Below, one piece after another: positions 16,901 through 26,423 of a stretch of 64,000 bases of DNA (the first letter of the stretch is position 1; each line of letters opens with the position of its first letter). The DNA is from JAFGXT01 sp963677165 (GTDB lineage Bacteria; Verrucomicrobiota; Lentisphaeria; Victivallales; SZUA-371). The notes beneath the pieces were generated by a model that searched no databases, was not told the DNA's origin, and was given only the letters and a program-made list of their open reading frames with translations. Position numbers and translations under genes: made by a program. The stretch is from the NCBI GenBank assembly GCA_963677165.2, contig CAXXSX010000001.1, positions 992,001-1,056,000 of the forward strand. The letters are read 5' to 3'.

Positions 16901-19900
16901 ATTGAAGCTTCATCTCCAATGCACGAAGTAACTCTTCCCAACGATTGAGGTTTGTCAGGAGTCGCTCTAAAGCATCGAGGCTCTCTTTGTGGGTTTCCTC
17001 GACATTGAGCACCTGGCGGTAAGAGGCGATGGCTTTCTCTTCATCCGCGAGGAAGTTCTCCCAAATCTCACCAATGCGATAGCGAATACCCACGACAACA
17101 TCAGGCTCGTAAAGAACCAAGGTCTGCTTCTCAAGTACCTCTACCAATTCTGTCCATTGCTGACGAGCGAGGAAGATTCTCTCAAGTTGCTGCAGTGCGT
17201 TGAGTTCATTCTCTTCAAGAGCCAGCACTTGTCGGAAAGCGACAATGGCTTGTTCTTGATTGGCTAGCCGCTCCTCCCATACCTGGGCAACAGTGGTGTA
17301 GTGCGCGATCTTTTCTTCGGCCTCCACAGAGAGTTCAGCGAGCTTAATCTCTATATTGACAAGCTCCTGCCAGTTCTCAAGTCGCCGGTAGATTTCTGAG
17401 AGTTCTTCAAGCGCACCTAGATTCTCAGGATCGAGATTCAAGACGAACTGGAAGTGCTGCCACGAGCGATCGCTGTCATTGAGTTTGTGGAAATACCAGC
17501 GTGCCACGACATTGTGAAGAACAAGCGCTTCTTTGGGATCGTTGAGGCTTTGGATGATTCCCTCGTACAGCTCAACGAGTTCACTCCAATTGCGAGTCTT
17601 ATCAGCCAAACGCTCCAACTCAGAGGCCAGAGCCCGATCTCGCCAATGCTCGGCCAACGCTGTCTGCAACACAACAAAGGCCATTTCTGGCTGCTCTAAT
17701 CGCTGTTCTGCTATTTCCGCAGCCTGGCGCAATATATTCAGCCGATCTTCACCTTCAACAACCTCTGCCCTGGTGACATAGAGCCCCAACAAATCTTGCC
17801 AACCCTCGGTTCGATTGTGCAAAACCTCAAGGCGCTGGAAGGCTTCATCATGTGCGGGATCAAGATCAAGCACTACATCGTAGGCGCCCGCCGCCAATGC
17901 GTCGTTACCGACTTGCTGCTCCCAAATTTCTGCAATTTGCATGCGGATAGTGATCTTCTCACTGGTCTCCCCAATCACCTCCGCTTTGCGGTCGAGGATA
18001 TCTACGGTCTCTTCCCACCTCATCTCATCAGTGAACAACTGCTCCAAGGCATTCAATGCCTGTAGATGTGCAGGGTCAAGTTGAAGCACCTGTAGCCAGG
18101 CCTCAATCGCCTCATCCGGACGAATGAGGATTTGAGTCAGAAGTTCTCCGATTTGAATGTAGTGAGCAAGTTGAGCTTCGTATTCTAAGGTACCGAGCGC
18201 CACAATTCGGCGTAAGATCTCGACAAGATCCTCATAGTCGCCCAAACCCTCATCGATTTCTTTGATCGCATTGAGGGACTCGTAGTCTTCGGGATGGGTA
18301 TTGAGTGCGCTTCTCCAATACTCTAGAGCTCTTTCATCGTTCTCCAGAGGCCCCTGCCAGAGTCGTCCAAGCTTCCGATAAAGCTCGAGTTGCTCCTCTC
18401 CACTTTCCGCTATTGCAATTTGGCGCTCGACGGTGTCTGCCATATCGGCCCAACGTCCGTCTTGGTGGAAAAGCATCTCAAGGCTCTGGAGAGCCAACGC
18501 GTTGTCTCCCAGAGCGTCCAGAACTTGGTACCAGAGCTCAATGGCATCTTGGGGTCGCCCCAGCAAGTCCGCTGCTAGATTAGCCATCCTCCCCCAGATA
18601 TCGGCTCGGACAGTATCCTCAAAGGCAGTCTCTGCTTGACGAGCGTAGACCTGATACAGCTCTTCCCACTCCTGACGGTGGGTATGAATCCTCTCAAGAG
18701 CGGCAAGAGCCTCTGGCTGTGCAGGGTCTATCGCGACAGCCTCTCTATAGGCTTCTATCGCAGCCTCACCTTGCTCCAAGACCTCAAAGAGGACCTCTCC
18801 CAGTCGCAGATAGAGCGCGATTCGCTCATCATCGGCATAGGAGTAAAGAATCTCTTTACGCAAGACCTCAGTCAAATCAGCCCAACGACCGGTGGCTGTA
18901 TAGAGTCGATCAAGAGCTTGATAGGCTTCTAATTTCTCTTCATTGAGTTCCAGAACGGAGAGATAAGCTTCCTCTGCCCCTTCGACATCAGCCAACTCTT
19001 GGTCGAGAGCAACAGCTAGGCGCCAGAATAGTTCAAGCCTAGTTATCTCATCATCACTTTGCTCAAGCGCTAAGCGCATAAAGTCTACTGCTTCAGCCCA
19101 ACCCTCCGTCTCATTGGCGAGCTCAGAGAGGCGAACAACTGCCAATTCATCTCCAGGGCGCTCTACCAGAGCGCGTCCGTAGACAAAGAGGGCATTCGCG
19201 TTGTCCTGTATCGGGCCAGTGTAGAGATCGGCTATATCAAGGAGCTTTTGATAACGCTCATCAGAACTCTCAAGTTGTTCAAGTAGGGTCAAACCGACTG
19301 CAACCACCTTCTCCCAGTTCTCAGTGTCTCGGTAGAAAGGCTCTAAGATTCGACCAATTTCTTGCTGACCCTGGCCTTCCTCAAACATGCGTTCTAAGGC
19401 CTCAATGGCCTCAGGATTGCCAGGCTGAATCATCAGCATTTCAGAGAACGATGCGATGGCTTCTTCCACTTCCCCTAAGAAGCTCTCATAGATCGTTCCC
19501 AAGCGGTATCTGAGGCGCAGAATATCCTCTTCCTCATAGGTCAATTCGATTTCTTGAAGAAGTACTTCAGCGAGCTCTGACCACATCTGCTGGCGTTCAT
19601 AAAGCCTATCCAAAGCCAGAATCGCCCTCTGCTCTGCAGGCTCCAACTCCAGAACACCGCGCCACATGCCAATCGCGTCTAAATCGGCCTCGAGGCGCTC
19701 CTCCTGGATGACGGCTATCTGACTCGCGACAAAAATCTTATCTTGGATGTCCTCAGTTTCAGCCAAGACCTCCTTGCCCTTCTCAACAGCCAATTCCCAA
19801 AGCCCATAAGTCTCGGAAATACGCTCCAGGGTCTCCCATGACTCAGGTCTCACGGGGTCTTCTTTGAGCACCCTGATCCAAGTCGCGAAGGCTGAGTCAG

Positions 19901-22900
19901 CATCGCCTTGCATATCCTCTCGGATCATACCGATGGTGCTCAATAGCTCAATTCTACGTTCCCTATCGCTTTGTTCGCGAATCATTACTTCATAGACAGC
20001 TATCAACTTCTCCCACTGCGCCGTCTCTTTGTATATGGGTTCGAGAACTTCAGCTGCATCAAGTGCAAACTCCCCGCCTTCGATGATCTCCTCTAAGGCA
20101 TCCAAAGCCTCTTGGTAGGTATTCTCTTCTTCAAGGACAGTTCGATACACTTCAACAGCACGAATGAGATCATTGAGTTTACGGTGCCAAGTCTCACCCT
20201 GCCTATACCTGAAAGCTAGCTTCTCAGCCTGCTCTGAAGCAATCTCTTCTTCACGCTCCAGGATGTCCAATAGGTTGGTCCAGTCTTCAAGTTTCACATA
20301 GAGTTTATCCAAAGAACCGAGAGCTTGAAGATCTTCTGGCTCAATATCCAAAACCTTGCGGTAGGTCTCTATGGCTCCAAAATCATCCTGAAGTTCCCGT
20401 TCCTGGAGTGCCCCAACAACGTAGTATAGTTCTCGCTGTTCATCGGCATTTGCAGCTCTCTCAATCTTGTGATTGAAGATACTCATTAAATCGGCCCAAC
20501 GCTCAGTCGCAAGATACAACCTTTCGAGGCTGTCCACGGCGGTTGTCGCCTCTGGATCAAGTAAAAGCGCCTCTTGATTGAGCTCTATTGCCTGCTCGAT
20601 GTCTTGCAGCATCTCTTCAAAGATGATTGCTGCCTGGAAAAGCAGTTCCTTCTTACTCTGTAGTTCATCTTCCTGAGCCGCCTTTTTAACCAGAACAGCG
20701 GCCAAACTCTCCCATGACTGAGCATCCCTATAGATTTCTTCAAGCGAGTCAAGAATACTGCGATCTTCTGGATCAAATTCCGCTGCCTGCTCGTAGGCTT
20801 GCGTCGCCCCCTCAAGATCTTCCAACTGCTCCCGATAAATAACGGCAACCCTCACCAAGGTTTCCTTGGCAACGACACCATCCTCACACTCACTCGCAGC
20901 ATCTTTCAGGACATCAACAAGCTCACTCCAGACCATCAGCGCTTCAGCAAAGCGATAGAGCTGAGTCAGTGTTTCCTCATCATCGGGCTGGACACGCACG
21001 GCTCGGGAGTAGGCGACAAAAGCCCCTTCAAAGTCTTGTCCGCGGGCTTCCCTATTTTGCGCCGTATCATGCAGCAGCTTGACCTTTCGTTCGGGATCTT
21101 CAACGACTCGAATAAGCATCTCATTGATCCAGACATGTTTTTCCCAGTCGTCCCTCTCCTCGTAAAATGGGTACAAGATCTCCGAAATCAGTTCACAAGT
21201 CAGCGCGTCCCCGCTTTCAAGCATCCTTTCCAGGTCAGCAAGTGCCTCTTCGCTTGCAGGGTTTCGCTCCATCACTCCACGGTATATTTCGACCGAACGT
21301 TCACTCTCTTCCAAATGCTCATAGAGCACTCTAGCTAGCTGACACAGTACCACCTCGCGCTCTGCGTCTTCTTCAAGGAGATCCAGACGTCGCCCCAAAT
21401 TGCTCGCAGCGTCGTCCCATTGTTCTAACTCACGATAGAGGCGATCCAATGCATCCAAGGCCACAAAGTTACTGGGTTCTTCATCCAGAATCCCTAGGTA
21501 GACCTCAATCGCCCCTTCTCTTTCTCCTAGTTTCTCCTCCATCACTCCAGCGGTCTTTAACCTAAGAGCGAGCTGAGCTTCCTTGTCATCATCAACAAGA
21601 GCACTTTTCTGCCCCAGAACGTCGATGAGATCACTCCAAGATTCTAAACGACCGAAGAGTGCTTCCAGTTTATCGAGAACCTCCATTTGGTCTCCACCAA
21701 ACTGCAATGCCTCACGTCCCGAAGCGCACGCGAAATCGCGATCTTCCAGTGTCCCCTCACCCAACTCCGCTAAATACAGACAATAATCTGTACGAAGCGC
21801 ACGCTCATCAATGGCTGCTGAAATTTTGACTATCCGCTCTTTTAGCAGTTCAAGTGCATCCAAAGACTCTGCGATCTCAGCGAGCTTTGCCCGATTTTCA
21901 ATTTTCTCAGGTCCCAACTCCAAGGCTTCAAAGAGCGAATCGAAAGCCTCTCTATCGAGATCGAGATTCTCTAATTGAAGCGCAGCGATTCGCTCCAAAA
22001 AACCGATCCTTCCGGCGGTCTCCCGCTCCACATCAAGCCTTACCTTCAGAACGGAAACGAGATTCTCATCTTCACATAAGACTTCGTAGACGGGCTCTAG
22101 GAGAGCAGCCACCTGTCCTTTCTCTATCTCAGCCTCAAGTAGTCCCTCTAAGGCTTCCCTAGCCCCAGAGTGACCCAAGTCAATATCAAGGACTAAACGA
22201 TAGCACTCAAGTGCCTCTTCATAATCAAAGAGTTCCTTCTGCGCCAATTGACCAAGTTCGAAACGCAGCTCTCTCTTATCTAGCTCAGGAACTCCCTGCT
22301 CAGTCAGGACACGGATCTCGGCTCGCAGCACATTCGCTAGCGCCTCGAACTCCTGCTCCTCGGCATAGAGCCGATGCAATTCTTGCAAAGCTCGAATTTC
22401 GTTGGGAGCAAGCTCCCTTACTCGCTCATAGCTTTGAATAGCTGTTGCTTTATCCCCACGTTGGAACTCATGGATTCGAGCTCCTGTCAGGAGTATCTCT
22501 GCCTCTTCCTCGGGCGTCGACGCCAGTCGCATACGCCTTTCGTTCACTTCAACGAGCTCGTCGAAACGCCCCGTCTTCTCAAAGATCATTTCAAGAGCTC
22601 CTAAGGCCTTGAAATCTTCAGGATTATTTTCAAGTATCCCTTCAAATATCCGGAGCGCCTCGTCTGCCCTATCCACTTCCTCTGCGAGGAGTCGTCCTCT
22701 GCGGAACAATACCTCTCGAACTTGCTCTGGATCTTCCAGCTCCGACTCAATCTTTGCGTAAGCAGCAACCACTTCCTCTTGCTTGCCAACAACTGAAGCG
22801 ACTCGTTCAAGTGAATCGCAAACATGTAAGGCAGAATGCGACAGCTCAAGAACTTTGAAACGCCATTGATAGGCCCCTTCGGGGTTGTCTAGCCGTTTCT

Positions 22901-24947
22901 CCAACAAATCAGACAGGGCAACCGCCAATTGAACCTGATTGAGTGTCGATTCCTCTGCCTTGAAGCGAATCTCCAGCATCGAGACTTGCTTATCATAAGC
23001 ACTCGCCTCTTGATAATAGCCAAGAAGCCATTCTGCAGCTCTGGCATTATCAGCATCCAGCTCCAGAACCTTCTCAAGATCATGTACAGCTCTTTGGGGC
23101 TCCTCTAGTCCCTCCCAAACCCTTGCTGCCCTGAAAAGAAGCTCGGTCTGCTCGTCGACTCCTTCTGCGCTCTTGGAGAGCGTCTCCAACACCCGAACCA
23201 AATCTTCAGAAGCTTCCTGTTCAACGAAAAACGCTTCCAGTTCATCCCAGGCTTTTTGCTCTATCAACAGCTTTCTTACGCAGTCTTTTCCTTTGGCGTT
23301 CTCCGGATCGAGCTCTAACACCTTCCGCCAGGCTCGCGTAGCTTGCTCAGCGTCCTTGAGTCGATCCGAATAAATGCCCCCCATTTTCTGCCAGAGCTGT
23401 ATTTCGTCTTCAGGGTCGTCTGAGAGGGCAGCACGCCGCTCAAAGACCTCTGCTAAATTAGCCCAATCTTTAGAACGCTCATAGAGCTGCTCCAAAGAGT
23501 CCAATGCTTCAACATTCTCTGGGTCAACATCTAAAACACTCTGCCAAATCTCAGTCGCAACTTCCGGTTTTCGAAGCTTCTTGACCGCAATTTCTGCAAC
23601 CGCCTTCAGACGCTCGACCTGCTCGCTTGGGTCCCCAAGTAAAGCAATCTCTTTCTGATGAATCTCGATGAGCTTTGCCCACTCGCGACGCCGGTCATAA
23701 AGCCCCTTCAAGTGCTCAAGGGTCTCCTCATCACTGTCATTGCTCTCAAGCACCAACTCAAAATACTTAATCGCATCAACTTGTCTCGAAAGCTTCTCAA
23801 GGTATACCAAAGCAATTCGCTTGTAGACAGCCGACTTGGCATGTCCTGTCTCGGCCTCTGCTTGACGCACGAGAAGCCCTACTAAATCAGGCCAACGCCT
23901 CGACTTCTCATAGGACTCAACCAGAGACTCAACAGCATCTTCATTCGTGGGATCCACTTCGAGAATCGCCTCGTAAGTCTTGACCACCATAGCATCTAGC
24001 CGCATCTCATCGCGGTAGACTCGAACCATTTCGTAGCAATAGTCGAGCTTATCTTCATCGCTTTGCGCATCTCCTACGATGCCCTTGAGGAGATCTACGT
24101 AAGCGTTCCATTTTTGTGCATCGCGATAACGAGCAGCTAGAGCGTCACGCAACCTAGGATTCGAAGAATCACTCCTCTGGGCTCGCCTCAGAACCTCGAC
24201 TGCCCGATCCTTGGCTCCCTGACTTTGCGCCAAATCGGCCATCTGCAGAGCAACCGCTGCTTTTAGTTCTGCCCCCTCAAGCCCCTCTGCCTTCTTGAGT
24301 TCCTCAACCTTCATCTCTACTTTGCGCCAATTGCCTTTGGACGCTACGTCGAGTGACTCTACTATACCTGCGCTTGCTTCACTCTTTTCCGCAAAGGACT
24401 GGACTATCTCAAGCCCCTGTTCAACTTGATCGCACCTAAAAAGCAACACCCAGCCCAAGACTTCGCGTACCGACTCGGCTTCCTCCCCCTCCAGCATGCC
24501 CAAAACATCTTGGTGCTGAGCTGCAAGGTCTATCCACGTCTCAACCTCAAACCCAATGCTGCTACCAAGAGCAAGCCAGAGTTGCTTTGCGCTCTCTGGG
24601 TACAAACGCAGCGCACTGCCCCAAAGCTCAGAGATTTGCGGGCTCCCCGGCTCCTTCAGGTCTACTATCTTGATCGCATTAACAATGCGTTCCAAACCAT
24701 CCTCAGCCGCCGTCTCTTCGTCGATATCTGCCAGGGCTTCGACGCGTTCTTCCCAGGTCAAAGCACGTGGCTCGGCCGGAGTCTCAGGCCCCTCATCAAC
24801 CGAAACGCCATCACCCTCAACACTCTGAGCAGCTTCCATGGCTTCCTCGCCGGCCACCTCTTGCTCCTCCGTCACTCCCTCTCGTTCCTCTTCTTGAAGT
24901 TCCGTCTCATTGGTGACTTCTGGTCCGGTTCCTTGCGAGTCGCTCAT
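13908..24947 (-). CDS. Giant TPR-repeat protein, 3,679 residues
   Basis: A single uninterrupted 11-kb gene for a protein of about 420 kDa, strongly acidic, without signal peptide or membrane segment, so probably cytosolic. After an acidic Glu-rich head (1-60) it is almost entirely TPR-like helical pairs in a double module of about 70 residues: xALDxLERLY...W.DLVEVLER... EELRLRxGxIYE.xLxDxEEAIAAYRxVLELDPEN. Dozens of diverged copies run to about residue 3,270. The last 400 residues are not TPR (FHIIQSYCRDLFAYDLKRTW, ELAFVIARQLGLATSVHY, LRTLLLGAIRAATF) and form an all-helical C-terminal domain shared, from memory, with large TPR proteins of myxobacteria. A scaffold is inferred. GTGA overlap with rsmI downstream. 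Confidence 0.9.
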   Translation of the reverse strand: MSDSQGTGPEVTNETELQEEEREGVTEEQEVAGEEAMEAAQSVEGDGVSVDEGPETPAEPRALTWEERVEALADIDEETAAEDGLERIVNAIKIVDLKEPGSPQISELWGSALRLYPESAKQLWLALGSSIGFEVETWIDLAAQHQDVLGMLEGEEAESVREVLGWVLLFRCDQVEQGLEIVQSFAEKSEASAGIVESLDVASKGNWRKVEMKVEELKKAEGLEGAELKAAVALQMADLAQSQGAKDRAVEVLRRAQRSDSSNPRLRDALAARYRDAQKWNAYVDLLKGIVGDAQSDEDKLDYCYEMVRVYRDEMRLDAMVVKTYEAILEVDPTNEDAVESLVESYEKSRRWPDLVGLLVRQAEAETGHAKSAVYKRIALVYLEKLSRQVDAIKYFELVLESNDSDEETLEHLKGLYDRRREWAKLIEIHQKEIALLGDPSEQVERLKAVAEIAVKKLRKPEVATEIWQSVLDVDPENVEALDSLEQLYERSKDWANLAEVFERRAALSDDPEDEIQLWQKMGGIYSDRLKDAEQATRAWRKVLELDPENAKGKDCVRKLLIEQKAWDELEAFFVEQEASEDLVRVLETLSKSAEGVDEQTELLFRAARVWEGLEEPQRAVHDLEKVLELDADNARAAEWLLGYYQEASAYDKQVSMLEIRFKAEESTLNQVQLAVALSDLLEKRLDNPEGAYQWRFKVLELSHSALHVCDSLERVASVVGKQEEVVAAYAKIESELEDPEQVREVLFRRGRLLAEEVDRADEALRIFEGILENNPEDFKALGALEMIFEKTGRFDELVEVNERRMRLASTPEEEAEILLTGARIHEFQRGDKATAIQSYERVRELAPNEIRALQELHRLYAEEQEFEALANVLRAEIRVLTEQGVPELDKRELRFELGQLAQKELFDYEEALECYRLVLDIDLGHSGAREALEGLLEAEIEKGQVAALLEPVYEVLCEDENLVSVLKVRLDVERETAGRIGFLERIAALQLENLDLDREAFDSLFEALELGPEKIENRAKLAEIAESLDALELLKERIVKISAAIDERALRTDYCLYLAELGEGTLEDRDFACASGREALQFGGDQMEVLDKLEALFGRLESWSDLIDVLGQKSALVDDDKEAQLALRLKTAGVMEEKLGEREGAIEVYLGILDEEPSNFVALDALDRLYRELEQWDDAASNLGRRLDLLEEDAEREVVLCQLARVLYEHLEESERSVEIYRGVMERNPASEEALADLERMLESGDALTCELISEILYPFYEERDDWEKHVWINEMLIRVVEDPERKVKLLHDTAQNREARGQDFEGAFVAYSRAVRVQPDDEETLTQLYRFAEALMVWSELVDVLKDAASECEDGVVAKETLVRVAVIYREQLEDLEGATQAYEQAAEFDPEDRSILDSLEEIYRDAQSWESLAAVLVKKAAQEDELQSKKELLFQAAIIFEEMLQDIEQAIELNQEALLLDPEATTAVDSLERLYLATERWADLMSIFNHKIERAANADEQRELYYVVGALQERELQDDFGAIETYRKVLDIEPEDLQALGSLDKLYVKLEDWTNLLDILEREEEIASEQAEKLAFRYRQGETWHRKLNDLIRAVEVYRTVLEEENTYQEALDALEEIIEGGEFALDAAEVLEPIYKETAQWEKLIAVYEVMIREQSDRERRIELLSTIGMIREDMQGDADSAFATWIRVLKEDPVRPESWETLERISETYGLWELAVEKGKEVLAETEDIQDKIFVASQIAVIQEERLEADLDAIGMWRGVLELEPAEQRAILALDRLYERQQMWSELAEVLLQEIELTYEEEDILRLRYRLGTIYESFLGEVEEAIASFSEMLMIQPGNPEAIEALERMFEEGQGQQEIGRILEPFYRDTENWEKVVAVGLTLLEQLESSDERYQKLLDIADLYTGPIQDNANALFVYGRALVERPGDELAVVRLSELANETEGWAEAVDFMRLALEQSDDEITRLELFWRLAVALDQELADVEGAEEAYLSVLELNEEKLEAYQALDRLYTATGRWADLTEVLRKEILYSYADDERIALYLRLGEVLFEVLEQGEAAIEAYREAVAIDPAQPEALAALERIHTHRQEWEELYQVYARQAETAFEDTVRADIWGRMANLAADLLGRPQDAIELWYQVLDALGDNALALQSLEMLFHQDGRWADMADTVERQIAIAESGEEQLELYRKLGRLWQGPLENDERALEYWRSALNTHPEDYESLNAIKEIDEGLGDYEDLVEILRRIVALGTLEYEAQLAHYIQIGELLTQILIRPDEAIEAWLQVLQLDPAHLQALNALEQLFTDEMRWEETVDILDRKAEVIGETSEKITIRMQIAEIWEQQVGNDALAAGAYDVVLDLDPAHDEAFQRLEVLHNRTEGWQDLLGLYVTRAEVVEGEDRLNILRQAAEIAEQRLEQPEMAFVVLQTALAEHWRDRALASELERLADKTRNWSELVELYEGIIQSLNDPKEALVLHNVVARWYFHKLNDSDRSWQHFQFVLNLDPENLGALEELSEIYRRLENWQELVNIEIKLAELSVEAEEKIAHYTTVAQVWEERLANQEQAIVAFRQVLALEENELNALQQLERIFLARQQWTELVEVLEKQTLVLYEPDVVVGIRYRIGEIWENFLADEEKAIASYRQVLNVEETHKESLDALERLLTNLNRWEELLRALEMKLQCADSMQEQIELYAKMATVYEEEFSEVDNAVTCMQHITMIDPANIMAIETLERLYRENSRWPDLVDTLSTHISLTEVASEQIELYRSLGEVFRDHLGDFYRAIESYQNLLDLDPQDADALSAIADLYYESADWMSCIEMLDRLVAVVVDPARGVEIQHRIGKIFEANLSQPEQAEERYQISLDIDASFMPAIESLQALYETREDYNGVIRMLKQKAEYTRDLTEKADILCIIGQIYDAQLGDSINAVDYYEQTLALSPENIYATRPLAEKYVREQKWARAESLLAITLQKLGHSREVEDLYLLNFWMGLCCEELGQEEQALFYYRQSYEYNQNYLPTLRATGRMLYRAEDYERAYKMFQTVLVGYADQLDGPSLVELYFDSAKIRLHFGDKVQGQQLFERVLEVDPTHRPTLDAIIELQEEEERWEVVADFRTRRMEGISDPTDRFAEFVALADIYKTKLGQVEQAIAAYREALEVDPKSKFVLLKLLDIYRQNGFLEDTIEVLDRLCDMEDNQDRLAKYYYTMGIICRDELQQELKAVEYFNKALDANVNELVAFEAVDRILTSMRDWRALERSYRKMIKRVFDNDEGQFTDTKYLLWYGLGEIYRTRLMEWDNAIQAFLQASAAKPGDSKMHRILADLYIRIGGQDHMAINEFKTLIDMPLNPADPYASSNSVHERNAEFYHSLFKLYLKTKSFDKAWGVCNVMTYLRVASEDELQFNERYLGNSLVQANGRLTPERWKKLYHPDENLRIGNVFHIIQSYCRDLFAYDLKRTWQLKKRDELDINADFLFCKMYRYLAQVIGVVPAPKIYFKKDQALGMLNGNLDPAGFIVGADMMQGRGQRELAFVIARQLGLATSVHYMAGLRLPSDTLRTLLLGAIRAATFRQGENLEPALEPIVKAVLKMPPPVKIDLEKIMRPIVEGRVEVNTSKWLKAVDHTANRLGLLLCGDVKTAMTAIKNDAAPISKLTIPEKEAELLRYAISEEYFELRAALEVAIG

Positions 24948-25253
24948 TCTGATTGCCCCCGGTGTCCACGCCGCTTTGGCGTTCGGATTCCACTTAAAGC
25001 CTAGTCATGTTGAACAATAAGGCCCTGAACCACTCCTCTGCGAGTTGTTCGGCCATAATTTGAACCGCCATGCTTATATCACGCTGCGCCCAGAGCCTAC
25101 AACCGAACCAGCATCTCAGCTTCCTCAGCTGAATCCAGCTAAGGCCAAGAACACGTTACACACCAGCAAAGCCAACTCAATCCCTACAGAGCATGCTTAC
25201 TAACGACAAAAATGGTCGCTACTGGCAATTCTTGTTGCAGCTCAACCAGGCTG
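24948..25253. other. 306-bp stretch upstream of the giant TPR gene
   Basis: No gene seen. It must hold the promoter of the giant TPR gene (TTGTTC then about 16 nt and TTTAAG on the minus strand is a weak candidate) and the 3' end of the TPR lipoprotein transcript. No clear terminator. Confidence 0.5.
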
Positions 25254-26306
25254 CTACTCGCCCCTATTCTTGCGTTCTCGGTCGAGTATGTACTGTGGCA
25301 TCTCACCACGATTGAGTCCATCTATGATCTCACCCAACTCAGATGCCCGGCCCTGAGCAGCAAGTCGCTGGGGCTCATATTTAGACCCAGCTGCTTCTTT
25401 GACGAACTCATCAAGCCATTGCTTGGCTAATTCAAAATTCTTTTTCGCCTCCATGCTATTCGAAGCATCCAAGGCCTCATCGCCTAGAGCCGAATAGCAA
25501 AAACCCATACCGTATTTCGCATTCAAAACCCCCTCGACCCGTGTGTCGTCTTTGCCGTGGATGGTTATTGCCTGAAAATAATAGTCTAAGGCCTGGGTGT
25601 ATCGCTCCATTTCTTGGTAAACACCGCCCAATGCTGCATGCAATTTCAAATCATCGGGATTATTATCGATTCCATTGAGAAAAACCTGCTGTGCTTCATC
25701 AAGAAATGAGTACTCCGCATACAAGAGACCAAGCTGTAGATAAGCGACGGCTGTCTGAGCCTTATCGCTTGACCGCAAAGTCGGATCAGAGTGAATGGAA
25801 TTGGAGTAGGCATCTATGGCCTCTGAAATCTCACCTAGCTCCTCGTGTATTCTCCCTAGCCTGTAGTAGGCTTCTGCATAATGCTCATCAACCTCAACAG
25901 CTTTTGTAAGCGATCGCTTGGCTTCGTTGTAGTAGACAATCGCCTCTTCAACATTGTGCTGTTCATTGAACTCATTCGCTAAATTCTGTTGTGAATAGCC
26001 CAAATAGTACCAATAGGTTCCGTTTTCCGGCTGAATCTCCGTTGCTTTCTCAAAGGCCTCAATAGCCCCTCGGTAATCACCCGTCCGACCATTGTATATG
26101 ACACCCATTCGATAGTAAGCGTTGTGATTCTCCGGGTTTATCTCAACTGCTTTCTTGAATGAATCTAACGCCTTTACGATCTTTCCTGCTTTGTAGTGGT
26201 TCATCCCCTCCGCAGTGAGGTTGTTGGAATCTACCCGCGAGGTATCGCAACCTAAGGTCAACAAGGTCCCAACCAGCAGCAACACGTAAACTAGGCTCTC
26301 TTTCAT
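25254..26306 (-). CDS. TPR-repeat lipoprotein
   Basis: 350 residues from the ATG at 26306, which has GGAGGAG six bases upstream; the TTG at 26312 lies inside that spacing. The N-terminus is a lipoprotein signal with LLTLGC as lipobox (Cys about 20). The rest is about seven TPR motifs (GMNHYKAGKIVKALDSFKKAVEINPENHNAYYRMGVIYN and similar). Probably exported and anchored in the inner or outer membrane, holding a protein complex in the periplasm. It is separated from the glt-like operon by a strong bidirectional terminator, so it is its own unit although on the same strand. Confidence 0.85.
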   Translation of the reverse strand: MKESLVYVLLLVGTLLTLGCDTSRVDSNNLTAEGMNHYKAGKIVKALDSFKKAVEINPENHNAYYRMGVIYNGRTGDYRGAIEAFEKATEIQPENGTYWYYLGYSQQNLANEFNEQHNVEEAIVYYNEAKRSLTKAVEVDEHYAEAYYRLGRIHEELGEISEAIDAYSNSIHSDPTLRSSDKAQTAVAYLQLGLLYAEYSFLDEAQQVFLNGIDNNPDDLKLHAALGGVYQEMERYTQALDYYFQAITIHGKDDTRVEGVLNAKYGMGFCYSALGDEALDASNSMEAKKNFELAKQWLDEFVKEAAGSKYEPQRLAAQGRASELGEIIDGLNRGEMPQYILDRERKNRGE

Positions 26307-26366
26307 CTTCAACTCCTCCTACTACGACCCAAATCTACTACCACATCGTTGCCTCGCTGACAAAAG

Positions 26367-26410
26367 CCACAAAAAAAAGCCCACCCGCTAGGGTGGGCTT
26401 TTTTTTGTGG
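26367..26410. terminator. Perfect bidirectional rho-independent terminator
   Basis: 20-bp perfect arms: CCAC, eight A, GCCCACCC, loop GCTA, then GGGTGGGC, eight T, GTGG. Works for the glt-like operon on the minus strand, whose last stop codon is 14 nt away. Confidence 0.95.
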
Positions 26411-26423
26411 TTCTTCATGGCCT

